Shown here: positions 13,509 to 24,849 of the stretch, piece after piece | Position numbering within the stretch: position 1 is the stretch's first letter | Layout: each line of letters opens with the position of its first letter | Assembly (NCBI GenBank): GCA_030248295.1 | Contig: JASANH010001537.1 | Location: 496,001 to 560,000 of the forward strand | Direction: 5' to 3' | DNA length: 64,000 nt | DNA from: Mesodorylaimus sp. YZB2_4 | Taxonomy: Eukaryota; Nematoda; Enoplea; Dorylaimida; Dorylaimidae | Notes under the pieces: model-generated | Database searches by the model: none | Seen by the model: the letters and a program-made list of their open reading frames with translations, nothing else | What the model was told of the DNA's origin: nothing | Made by a program: the position numbers and the translations under genes

Positions 13509-15102
13509 TTTGGTGAAAATTAGGGAGAACGCTCGTGAAAAACTTAGATAATTTATTTACCGCACAAATCCCTGCTCGTTGACCGACCTTGGCTTGTTTA
13601 GGCCCAAATTCGGATGAGGGAAGCAGAACGTGCGGAATACCACCCAGTTTCGCGCACATCTTGCCTTAAGATCATTTCAAATTGATGTAAGCAGCCTTCA
13701 GAAAGTTTTAATTTTCAGACGGCTGCTTATGCGCGGGCAGCTAATTATTTTGGTTTTTCTATTTTGCGAAGAAGAATTCGTAGATTTTTATCAGATAGTG
13801 AGATAAATGTGGTTGTTTCGGAGAATACCTCAAAAAAGTGTAAAAATGGTGTGTTTTGTGCTGTCGGGGAGGACTGCTTCCCGTGGATACGTAAGCTAAT
13901 CGTGAGCGGGAGTAACTGTATGGATCCGATCTTACCTTACATTTAGAAGATGCTGTAGACCCGGTAGGATATTATACACGATGGCCGGCAACTGTAACAG
14001 TTGCAGTTATTATTTTTATTATCCTGCAGCCTCTCCAAAGACGTATGACAGAATGGCATGTAGGACCTATCAGTTCTTAGCTTATGTTAGAGAGACGAGG
14101 AATGCAGTTAGGCTATGTATTGCATATTACAGCTGACAGAGTCAGTCTCGGGCGGTCATCTACTGTTTCCGCTGAAGTGTAGACTTGGGCGAGCATTTTC
14201 GTCGTCACAAGTGTATTGGCATTGAGGTGGGAGTTTTTATGGGAATCTCGTTGGACAGGGCGAGAATGAGGAGATAATGGGGTCTTTTTGACGGTCGAGC
14301 ATTTTCTCTTTGCTTGGCTCACAAGTACGGGGTGGAAGTGGTACACGGGGCGGCGGTCTTCGTTAGTCATGTGCATCGGGCAGCAACAAATCGATGCTTG
14401 ATACGAGGCCCGAGTAGAAAGCCGAGCCAAGGGAGGAAAGGGCGACTGCTAATGCGCCAATGTCCAGACGGCGAGCGGGCGGGCACAGACGGGCGTTAGA
14501 AGCCGCGTTTGCGCTTCGTTAGGTCGAGTCGTCTTTTTTCGCTCCTTTCATCCATATACGGTCGGTGCCGACAAGGCAGCCCGTCTCTACTCACCTTTCG
14601 CTCGTTGCACTGTCGGCTGGCTGCGCATCCACGGCTCGCTCGTCCGTGTCCGTCCATGAGCGCTTGCTTTTTCTCGGATGAGCTCGAAGAGAGGTTGCTC
14701 GTAGTTATGGCTCGATCCATCCACGCTAATTAGGGACAGGTAGCGGGGCACGTCCGGCGAATGGATGGTCTCGTGTTCGCTCGATCGCCTCAGCCTTTAT
14801 CGTTATTTTTAGGAATATCGACCATATCCCCATTCGCAGCGAAAATAGAGTCGCATTCTCTTCCTTCAAAGCGGACGACACTCGGTTCTGAATCGATTCT
14901 AACATAGCCTCTCCCAAAAATTGCCGTCATTCATCGGGGCTTTAATGGAGTTATGCGGCCATTTTCTTGTTAGCTGTTCGGCGGATGGTTTATGATCTCC
15001 GGCGTTGTCACTTGATTTTTCTTATCGAATCGTTCAATATCAGTTGAACACAGTTTTCGCCCCTCTAATCTTCGATTGCGAATAAAAGAAGTGATCGAAA
15101 AA
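13509..15102. promoter_or_regulatory. Shared upstream region of MDH2 (-) and GRK2 (+)
   Basis: About 1.6 kb separates the two divergent start codons. I see no supported gene in it; the open frames are short and overlap on both strands. It must contain both promoters, but no core promoter motif is clear enough to place. Confidence 0.4.
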
Positions 15103-18100
15103 ATGGCCGACTTAGAAGCTGTGTTGGCCGATGTCAGCTATTTGATGGCCATGGAGAAGAGTCGAACGCAACCGGCGGCCAGGGCCAGTAAAAGGATAAT
15201 CTTACCCGATCCTAGGTAAATGTGTTTGCTAATGTCTGATTGACTAGTGTACAATTACAAGCAACCATTCTATTTGCTTTTCAGCGTTCGCAGCATCATG
15301 CATCGTTATTTGGAGAAAACTGGCGAGTCTGCGTTCGAGAAAATATTTGGACAAAAACTCGGTCAGTTTATCGTCGACAAATTTTTATCAGGGTTTCTTG
15401 AATGGTGTTTCTGATTTTTAGGATTTTTATTATTCAAAGATTTTTGCGAAAATGTATGCGATGTTCCGTGTCCTCAAACTAAATTTTATGAAGCGGTAAG
15501 AAATAATTTTTTGATTAGGAGCTGGATGTTTATTGTTTTTTTTCAGATTAAAGAATACGAACGGTTGGAAACAGTTGAAGAGCGTTTGACCAAGGCGAAG
15601 GAAATTTACGATCAGCACATTATGGCGGAAATGTTGGCGCATTCGCACGTAAGGACAAGAAATTTCTTGCCTTTCGATTTTTTTATTGCGCAACTAGACG
15701 GGGGGTTTTACAATTTTTTGACAGAACTACTCAAAAGAAGCGTTGTTACATGTTCAACGGCACTTGATGAAAGGCGACGCGGGAGTGAGCTTATTTCAGG
15801 TAAGCTGTTCGGGGGGCGCGAATCGATTGTGTTAGTTTCGTAACTAGCAATATTTCACGTAGGAAACAGGCGGGTGGTCTTTTGCTCTACGGTCGGGGGA
15901 TACAATAAATTACGCATATCGGGGAACGAGCACGTCGGGCTCGGTCAATTTGTTCGATAAGGAATGGGAGAAACCTTTGGCGACGTTAGTCTTTTGCTTC
16001 TGTGTTTTTTTTTTCTGCGAGCTCGGATCATTGAAAGATTTTCTCCAATTTTATTGCTTTCAGAAGCACGTTTGTTGATGCGAGGCTCGGTGTGTTGTTA
16101 GAGGAGGAATTCGTAATAATAATGTGTGTGTAAGTGGAAGGGATTAGGGGCGATTGCAGGTGTTCTCATTTGATGCTAGTTGAGAGTAAAGAAGACTTTG
16201 ACGTCACGAGAGGGGAGAAGGCGTTTTATCGAGTATAGTAATAAGAGCGAATAGTTTTGGTTGTGGTCGACGAGGGGCCTGCTGATGAATGCTAGGCTGT
16301 TTTCGAGTCGAGGATTTGATTGATCCGTTTCTCCAAAGCGCATGCGAGGGCAGGGACGAATTTCCTTTTTAGAGTCCCGCGGGTTCTTTGGGTAAAATGT
16401 AGCTAATACGGTTTTATGTAGGATGTTCAAGGCGAGGGGTATAAAATAGGAGGCAATGCATTCTAATAGTTTGCTTTCGAGTCCCTTTTTTTCATGTGCA
16501 GTGTGATAAGGGGGGCAATTTATCGATTTTCTCGAGCGACTAATGGAAACTGCCGACGCGTCATGGTAATTGGATTGTGCTAAGTTGCTTCTTTTTGTAT
16601 TTGTTTTCAGCCTTACGTGTCGGAGATATATGAACAGTTGAAGGGAGAAATATTTGCCAAGTTTCTCGAGAGGTGGGCGAATTAGGCTCGGCCATTGATT
16701 GATCGATTTTCATTTGATTCTGTTTCAGTGACAAGTATACCAGATTTTGTCAATGGAAGAATTTGGAATTGAATTTGCAGGTAAGCTGGATTTGAGGAGC
16801 AAGTGTAGACGGGTGTTGTGTGGAAAATATGTTTGCTCATTTTAGTTGACGATGAACGACTTCAGTGTACATAGGATTATTGGTCGAGGCGGGTTCGGCG
16901 AGGTGTATGGTGCGAGGAAGGCGGATACTGGCAAAATGTAAGTGCGTCAACGGGTTTGTGGGAGATGAGGAGAAAGTGTAAACTGAACCACGTGTACACT
17001 GGGTGGTGGTCTTGGGATCTGGGCTGAGAAGAGTGCAGTGCTGGTATTTGTAGTGGCAGGGAGGATGGTCTTGCTGTCATGGAATTGCATTGCCTGACGG
17101 GTGAGTGAACGTGTGACTTGGTTTATGCCAATTGCAGGTACGCAATGAAATGTTTGGATAAGAAACGTATCAAGTTGAAACAAGGTGAAACGCTCGCCTT
17201 GAATGAACGTATTATGTTATCCCTAGTCAGCGCTGGAGTAAGTTGGACTGTGGCCTGAATCAGGGGACTCCATTTCAGTGCACTGAGATGTGTTTTGAGG
17301 TATTGCCGAATTCTAAGGCTGGGACTGGCTGGATCTTGAAATATCCAGAGGGTCAGAATTATCCATGGACAGACCTGAGCATAGACTGAAACTGTGAGTG
17401 GTGAAGAGAGGACGTGTCTCACGATCTTTTTTAAAACGTGCTGCCCCTTATCATTCTTTTTTGGCCATACACTCCATGGCGGGCACAATAAATACGCGAA
17501 AATCTAGATAAAATGTCGAAACCACCCTTGTGCACCATAGCCTGTAGCAACGCTAATTTTGGTCAGTTTAGTATGGGCTGTTTGTTTTCAGGACGAATGC
17601 CCGTTTATCGTCTGCATGACGTATGCCTTTCAAACGCCTGATAAGCTAATTTTTATTCTCGATCTCATGAACGGCGGTGATTTAGTAAGTGGTTCGTGTG
17701 CTCTTTGGGGGATTGGTCGTAATGGGGTTTATCGATTTCAGCATTACCATCTCAGCCAGCACGGTGTGTTTAGTGAGCAGGAAATGAAATTCTACGCTGC
17801 CGAGACTATTCTCGGACTCGAGCACATGCATAACCGTTTCGTTGTGTACAGAGATCTGAAGGTGAGGTGGGAACTAAGGAGGAGGGCATGGGTGATAATG
17901 GTCCCAGATTTCAGCCGGCCAATATTCTCTTGGAAGAATCAGGCCATATTCGAATATCGGATTTGGGTTTGGCTTGCGATTTCTCAAAAAAGAAGCCGCA
18001 CGCCAGCGTGTAAGTTAGTGATTTGGTGTTTAGAATGATTGAGTTGGTTGAGCATTGATTTTTTAGGGGAACGCATGGTAAGTGGGTCGAGTGGAAGGGG

Positions 18101-20113
18101 AATGAAATGGTGTAAGTTTTTTTGAAATTGGAGGTTATATGGCACCGGAAGTGCTCGCGAAAGGTGTTGGATACGACTCGAGCGCCGACTGGTTCTCGCT
18201 CGGTTGCATGCTATTCAAGTTGCTCAAAGGGTAGGTGATGGGAGGAGTGGTCAGCTGTGGTCAGATCAGATGACCTTGACTTGACTTTTGCAGACACAGT
18301 CCGTTTCGACAGCACAAGACGAAGGACAAGCACGAGATCGATCGGATGACGCTGACATCGGTAGATATGCCCTTTTTTGGTTGAGCATTGAGGACGTTTG
18401 ATTTTGTGCTTGAGCATTAGATATATGATTTGATTTCGAGTGACTGATGGTTTGGACTTGTCGTCACTTAGCATGCCAATTCGCAGGATATTGATTTGCC
18501 GGATACGTTCACCCCGGAGTGTCGAGATTTGCTCGATCAGCTTCTCAAGCGCGAAGTTAACGAGCGCTTGGGATGCCGGGGTGGAGGGTAAGTGCAGTTT
18601 GCTTATTTGCAGTGCCACTGCTTGGGTGGGGCTTGGGCCGAGAGTGGGGTAGGGCTTGCTGTGCAGCCACGTTTGCAGTGCCAATGCGCTTCAGTGCACG
18701 AAGCCTAGAGCACGAGTGTCATACACCTTGCACTGGGGAGGGTGGCTGGTGGCCTGAAAAGTCGTTTTATTTTTAGCCCGGAAGAAGTCAAGTCGCATCC
18801 ATTTTTCAAAGACGTCGATTGGCAACAAATTTATTTACGTCGAATGGCGCCTGCCTTGGTGCCGCCTCGAGGGGAAGTGAATGCGGCGGATGCGTTCGAT
18901 ATTGGAAATTTCGACGAGGACGATGTCAAGGGGATAAAGGTCTGCGATGGAAGTGGATTGGAGGGAAATGTCAAGTTTATTTCAATTTCAGTTGACCGAA
19001 GCCGATAATGAATTGTACAAGAATTTCAACATTGTGATATCGGAACGGTGGCAACAAGAAATCTCGGACACGATCTTCGAAGTGGTCAATCAAGATACGG
19101 ATAAATTGGAACAGAAGAAGAAGGCTAAGCAGAAGATTATTGATAAGGAAGAGAAAGGTGGGTTGTGTGCAATGAGGGTCTGTCCGCAGGGTGTGCTGTC
19201 CATAACCTTGCAGACCCCAGGCTAGTGCTGTAGAGAAACAGGGCGGTGTGGATGCGCAATGGATAACCGTCCACTCACGTGTCAGTGGTATCAGCAGCAC
19301 CCTGTCTCTTCTGGAGCCTGCTGCGAAGTGTGTGTGATACTGTGACATTGCCCTTTAGACTCGGATGTCATCGTGCACGGCTATGTGAAGAAGCTGGGTG
19401 GGCCGTTCACGTCAGCATGGCAAACTCGGTACGGCAAGCTGTATCCGAGTCGACTGGAATTATATCCTGAATCGTTGGCTGGCAAGCCTGAGGTAAGGAG
19501 TGTGAATATTGGGCCCGCGGGTCGGTGCTAAGACTTACGTTATAGTTGATATTCATGGATCAAATCGAAGACGTTGGCAACGATTTGCAGTCGGTGAAAG
19601 GCGAGAATTGTATCGTGATCAAATTGAAGGAAGGCCTAAAAGAGTCGAAAATTATTTTGACCACTCAGGTACGTTAGAATTTCTTAAAGGAGAGGAGGAG
19701 GGGCTGTTGAATTTCATTTTATTTTATAATTGTGATAAATTTGACATTGGGGTCTATTTTTGATTGATGCGCTGTGGTCGGGCCATACTTTAATGGAAGT
19801 GGTCGCAAGAGGTTTCTTTGATGGATGTTGTCCTTGAGTGCGTCTTTCTGAGGAATAAGTCGGCAATTGGTTATTTTATTGCGCATATATAAATTTCAAT
19901 TTTCAGGACGAGATCAGTTTGAAAGAATGGCACACATCGTTGCGTACGGCTCACCGTGTCTCCTCTGAATTATTACAGCGCATGAATCGGAAGGCGATTA
20001 AGATTTACGGCGTCAATCACGATCCGATGCTGGCCGAGCGAGACCGCGCCGAGAGACCGAATTCGGGTCGACAGCGCGGCGTGATTAACCGCGCATCGTC
20101 CGTCGATTACTGA
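15103..20113 (+). CDS. GRK2: G protein-coupled receptor kinase, GRK2/3 (beta-adrenergic receptor kinase) type
   Basis: Twenty-one exons join in phase to 707 codons; the first is 15103-15215 and the last 19907-20113. The N-terminus, [20 protein letters not shown], is the Gbeta-gamma/receptor-dependent GRK2/3 signature. An RH (RGS-like) domain fills roughly residues 50-180. The AGC kinase core has [22 protein letters not shown], catalytic [20 protein letters not shown] and [10 protein letters not shown], followed by the AGC tail ([17 protein letters not shown]). A PH domain near residues 560-660 would bind phosphoinositides and Gbeta-gamma at the membrane. The kinase phosphorylates active receptors for arrestin binding. 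One exon, 18067-18077, is only 11 bases and is needed to complete VGTHGYMAPE. The C-terminal tail (NRASSVDY) differs from vertebrates. Confidence 0.96.
18067..18077 (+). other. 11-nt micro-exon of GRK2
   Basis: Between the exon ending KKKPHASV (18009) and the exon starting with GYMAPEV (18134), the bases GGGAACGCATG are flanked by TTTTAG upstream and GTAAGT downstream. Including them restores phase and supplies G-T-H-G of the activation segment; leaving them out shifts the frame. The flanking introns are 57 and 56 nt. Confidence 0.85.
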
Positions 20114-20852
20114 GGAACTGTCGGTGGAAGGAGGCCACCTTGACGGAGGGAGAAAGGAAGGTGGCCTAGTTTTGTGTACATAAAGAGTTGAGTAATTTGA
20201 TAAGGTTTTCATGTAATTCTGCCCATTTTCTTGCGGGATCGATTCTTTTTTGTGATCGTTTTGTGACTACATTCTGGAGTCGTTTGATGGGTATGGTTTG
20301 TTGTAAGGGGAGGAACGGAGCTTGGTGACGTATGTGTTGCAGTTGTACCTCACGCTTGTCCGGTTACGAGTTTTTGGTGGCTAGTCATTTTGCGAGGACG
20401 GAATCTCGGTGTTGTATTTATTGTTGTTAGAGTAGGTGTTTGTGACGTGGGTGTTTTGTATCCCCGATGGGGATGTGGTCGGATGTGCGTCCTATTGAAA
20501 TGTAAGAAAAAGGTGTAAGTTTGCAGACGAAATGGGGGTCTCGTATTTTAGGCGTCAAGTCAGATTTGGAGAGGCATTGACCCGGGCGGGGGCCATTGTC
20601 GGCTGGTGGTCAGTGGGTGGTGGAATGGGAGGCAGCCTCTTAGCCCCGGTTTCGTATCGGTCGCGAGTCGTAGGGGATAGGGAACTGGCCAATTTGACAC
20701 AGACAGCACAGCAATAATGGCCGCCTTGTTGGCCAAAATGGGCCGAAAACGAGGACGAGCGAGGTCCCGCCCGCCTCGAGCAGCCCAGCTCGATGATCGG
20801 CCGAGTCTGGTTTAGTCTCGAGACGGCGCTGGCCGAGAGTGGTCTGCTGGAA
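20114..20852. other. Intergenic region, GRK2 to PAN protein
   Basis: I see no supported coding region. A frame at 20532-20717 (+) has no recognisable features. The segment should contain the 3' untranslated region of the kinase gene and the promoter of the downstream secreted-protein gene. Confidence 0.4.
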
Positions 20853-23800
20853 ATGCGAGCCGTGCATTATCAGGTGATTTGGTGGTGTGTGGCCAGGACC
20901 CTCTGGGCCACCAAAGTCATCGTCGTCCAGGCCAGTCCCTCCGAGCACCAGGTCAGTCTGCAGGCCCCGCCCATCTCGTTTAGCAGAGACGGAGCCAGCT
21001 ATGCTCCCCAGCCCGACTCGTACGCCTACGCCCCGTCCAAGCCGGCCTATGGCGTCCCTGCACCAACCGCCCCCGGCCCACCAGCCAGCGGCTATGTGCC
21101 AGCCAGACCCGCTACCTACGGACCATCGCCGCCCAGCACGTACGCCAGTGGGGGCTACGCGCCCGCCAAGCACAACGATTATGGGGGCCAGGCCGGGGCC
21201 TACTTCGGACCACCCGTCTCCTATGGCACGGCACCGAGCATCGGGCACGGGGGATACGGTGGGTACGGTGGGTACGGTGTGGCGCCCACCCCAGGCTGCA
21301 GACCAGCCTACGGAGAGTACGGACAGACAGGGGCATACGGCGGGTATGGAGCGAGTGGAGGATACGGAGGATACGGAGGCTATGGCTATCAAGGATATGG
21401 AAACGGTGGAGGGTGCTGCGGTGGAAATGCGGATACAAGTAAGACAAGGACTGCGGAAGGGAGCACTAGGGCCCTGCCTGTCGTGGGGCTCCAGATGAGG
21501 AAGGGTACCATCCTGTGCTTACGAGCCTGACGCTGTTCCCACTATTCAGGCGACCCGTGCTACCGCAAGATGGCCAACACCATCATCGTGAATGCCCAGC
21601 CATTCGAGCGGCACTCGAGCGTGTCGTTGGACGAGTGCAAGCAGTTCTGCAGCTCGTCGGCCACCTCGGGCCCGTCCAACGTGTTCCAGTGCAGGTCATT
21701 CGTGTTCGACAACGACAACAGGATCTGCGACCTGTTCGCCCACGTCGGCTATCTCCACCCGTCAAAACTGGCCCAGTGCTTCGGCAAGGACTACTACGAG
21801 TGGGCGGGCAATGCGAGCTGTGGCCAGGGCGTGGTCACCACCACACCCAGTCCGGGTAAGCATGGTCAGAGGGGGTCATCCTAGTCACCAACCAGCCCCA
21901 TTTCAGTCTCGCCGTGTCCCTCTGGCCAGCAGGTCAAGTACGTCCAAGTGCAGGGGTACCAGTACTCTGGTGGCAGCAGTGTATCGGCCCCTGGCTCCAG
22001 TGTCCAGTCCTGCATTGACATCTGCAACACGGGCAATGTAAGTGACCAGCCGCTCGGGCACCACATCCAAGTGCAGACCCTCTGTTTTGGCGCAGGTCAA
22101 TGGACAGACGGTGTCTTGCAAGTCGTTCGACTTTAACAACGGCCAGTGCACCTTCTACACCTCGGCACCCCCGCCGGGCATGATGGCCTCGGGTCTGATA
22201 ACCAGCTCGCCTACCAGCTACCACGTCGATGTCATATGCCTCGATCGTATGAGCTCTCCGATATGGCGGGAAATTTGAAATGTGACCGTTCTATGACTTT
22301 TTTCAGCTGGAATCGGTAGCGATTGTCGAGGGCCGTTCGAGAGGGACCCGCAAATGGTGCTGATCGGATTTGCCGAAGTGGTGACCGATGCTGCCGATTT
22401 CAACGAGTGCATGAGGAAGTGTCTGACCTCGCAGTCGGCGTATGGCATACAATGCATGGCTGGAATGTTCTACTACAAGGTGCGGTGATAACCAACCCAA
22501 AAAGAGAGGGACTCGAACCCTTGGGGTTCCGTTCCAGTGCAATTGGTGTGACCAGCATTGATACTCTCCCTCTTCTTCGAGAGGTATGGGGCAACAGGGT
22601 CCCAAGCCCAAAGACCCCTTATTCACGACATGCACTGAAATCCCAGATGCGGGGGTTCGATACCCGCTGAGGAGTCACGATTTTACGACACTTTTACATC
22701 ACAATTTCACATGTTCTTGTCTGCGCTGCAGTCGGGTAGGTACAGTAAGGTGGAGTGAGTGCCTGCATGCTGGTGTCACTGACATTGACAGTCTCGACAC
22801 GCCCCTCCTGATTGGGATGACAGGCCCGTAGAAAGTTCCCTTTTTCAGGAAACGGCCAATAACTGCATATTGAATATGCAAACCAAGAACACGCGTCCCG
22901 ACCTGTTCCAGAAGGAGGGCGCGGATGCCGTCGATTATTTCCAATTAAACTGTCAGGGAGGGGGCTCGAGTCGACGATTCGCATTGTTGAAGAGTGCCCG
23001 CGCCAAGGAGAAGGGTGAGGCTGGCCAAGGGATGCAGTGGGCACGCGGCTACCGCTCGGTCCTCTCCTGGTGGCCACGCCATCGCCAAAGGGCTACAATC
23101 ACCTCGGCAGCAGGGCCCTCGACAATGTAAAGATACAGGGACTTCAGTGGGTTATAGAGACTTTACTGGGAGAGAGTACCTAAAGGAGCATTGCGCTAAG
23201 TCCAATCTCTGTGGCGAGGGGGCAGGCGACGCCACAAGTCCCCGAGCCGTAGACCGCTATGAAATGACCACGATGACCTTTTCAGCAACAGAACCACCTC
23301 AGGAAGTGCTGACCGAGAACAGTGTGCAGGACACCGAGAATGACCCGCCAGCACTGCAGCAACGGCAGCAGAAGCAGGTGGTCTCGGAGACGGCCAAAAC
23401 GGAAGAGACCGACGGTGACTGGACAGAGTGGAGTGGCTGCGATCGGAGGAAGGATGGCAAGAGGATAAGACGAAGACGGTGTGGCAAGACCGACTTGAAG
23501 CAATGCCAGTTTGAAAGCGAGTGGTGCAACACACAGGGCCTAGAGATCGAGGAGACCGACACTGACCTCAGCAACGTATTAGGTGAGACAGGATGAGAGC
23601 CGGGCAGTCTTGCTAGTCTTCTCGCTGAACCGCCGAGTTACCTTATCAGCAGTCTGTGTGACCTTCTCCAGAAGCTTCGTAGTTACCGTGGATCTCACTC
23701 TGGCCCTCCTTGAACGGGTCATGTGTTCTGTTCAGGCTCTCTAGCCCCGCCTCCAAACCATAGCCCTGCTTTCAACCAGCCACGACCAGCCCCTGGATTG

Positions 23801-24019
23801 CACCCACACTTTCACCCAATTCCAGGCTCCCGATCCTTCCTGACAATATCGTCGGCATCCAAAAACGCACTGAAACTGAACGACGCGACCGACTGTCCTC
23901 TGGGAGTGTGCTGTCCAGTGCTGGGTGGCTGCAGCGTGGGTGTGATCCGGTCACGTGATGGTCAACTGCGCTGGTGCAAGAGCCCGTGCGGGCAGCAGAA
24001 GCGTGTCAAGAAGACGTGA
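20853..24019 (+). CDS. Secreted PAN/apple-domain protein with Gly/Tyr-rich leader
   Basis: Eight exons join in phase to 697 codons: 20853-21438, 21550-21855, 21907-22037, 22096-22246, 22307-22479, 22849-23014, 23286-23582, 23736-24019. The start at 20853 gives a plausible signal peptide (MRAVHYQVIWWCVARTLWAT, cleavage near VVQA-S). Residues about 35-190 are rich in Pro, Ala, Tyr then Gly-Gly-Tyr repeats, like structural cuticle or matrix proteins. Three cysteine-spaced PAN/apple-like modules follow: DECKQFC...CRSFVFDN, SCIDICN...CKSFDFNNGQC, and NECMRKC...QCMAGMFYY. Next are a linker with one thrombospondin-like DWTEWSGC motif and a Cys-rich tail (CCPVLGGC). An extracellular structural or adhesive role is inferred; I do not recognise a named orthologue. 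No membrane segment is seen after the signal peptide. Confidence 0.78.
22630..22675 (+). repeat. tRNA-like SINE fragment in PAN-gene intron 5
   Basis: The plus strand has GGGGGTTCGATACCCGCTGA, a B-box/T-arm-like hairpin. It resembles the tail of the fragments in HGH1 intron 1 and GOSR1 intron 5. A second tRNA-like motif on the minus strand near 22505-22530 (GGGTTCGAGTCCCTC) lies in the same 369-nt intron. Confidence 0.4.
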
Positions 24020-24849
24020 TCACTTGCCCCCTGTGTTGCTTATTACAACCTGCAGCCTGTGCTGCTTGGACACTTGGTTCTCGTTGATTGATATTTATAT
24101 TTGGAAAAATTAGCTCCGACTGTGTTCTGCTGTAGATCGTCCTATTGGTGTCTCGCCTTACTCCGTGTTTAGGCCCGGGTTTCTCTGTTAGCCGTGCTCG
24201 CATGTATCTGCGTTTCCCCTGAAGAAATGAGAAATGCAGCCAAAAACTTGAACGTGTTTCGATTTAACAACAATTATATCCGAAAAAATCAGGCGCATAA
24301 ATACACGGTTAACGAAATAACACGGTTTGACAATGCCCACGTTTGCCAGTAGTTGTGGTTTCTCGTGCTAGCTGCAAAGTTTTCTGTAAAGTGTCTTCCA
24401 CACACAAAATCGTACCGCCAGCATGAAATTTGAATTTGGCGCACATTTGCGACTAGTTTCTACTTATATCAAAAATGCTCAAGGTGTGCGCTTCTATTTT
24501 TAGAATCATATGCTAATTTTGTTCCCAAGTTTTTTAGCATATTTTATTTTTTGAAGATTTCTGGCAATAATGGAATAGTGCCAGGCTGTGATTTTTGCTT
24601 GAAATATGATCATAACATTGTGACTTTGGCCCTGATATATCTACAATCGTCGATTTTGGCGAGTGAGTCTATGATTGGTGATAGTGCATTCAAATGTGTC
24701 CGTTTTGACTGAATTGGCATTTTACTGTAGGCCTATCGATTTCAGACCATTAATACCTTATCGGAAGCAATTTTTACATTTGCAGTGTGATATGTCAGTT
24801 GGAAGCATGGGTGAGAGAGCGCAAGCAGATTCTTGAGACGACCAGATTT
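24020..24849. other. Intergenic / 5' region of MED1
   Basis: The MED1 reading frame is already open from 24786, directly after a TTTGCAG acceptor, so an upstream exon may exist here. One candidate ATG at 24423 followed by GTGTGC near 24486 cannot be verified. Nothing else is recognised. Confidence 0.35.

Noticed and set aside
13435-13659. Minus-strand 74-codon frame starting MCAKLGG as the MDH2 N-terminus
   Set aside because: A shorter first exon at 13443-13508 in another frame gives a typical mitochondrial presequence, correct phase, and the exact family length of 338.
20640-21498. Antisense frame of 250 codons and plus-frame of 203 codons over the GGY region
   Set aside because: Both are shadows of the Gly/Tyr-rich repeat exon; the chosen frame has the signal peptide and joins in phase to PAN-domain exons.
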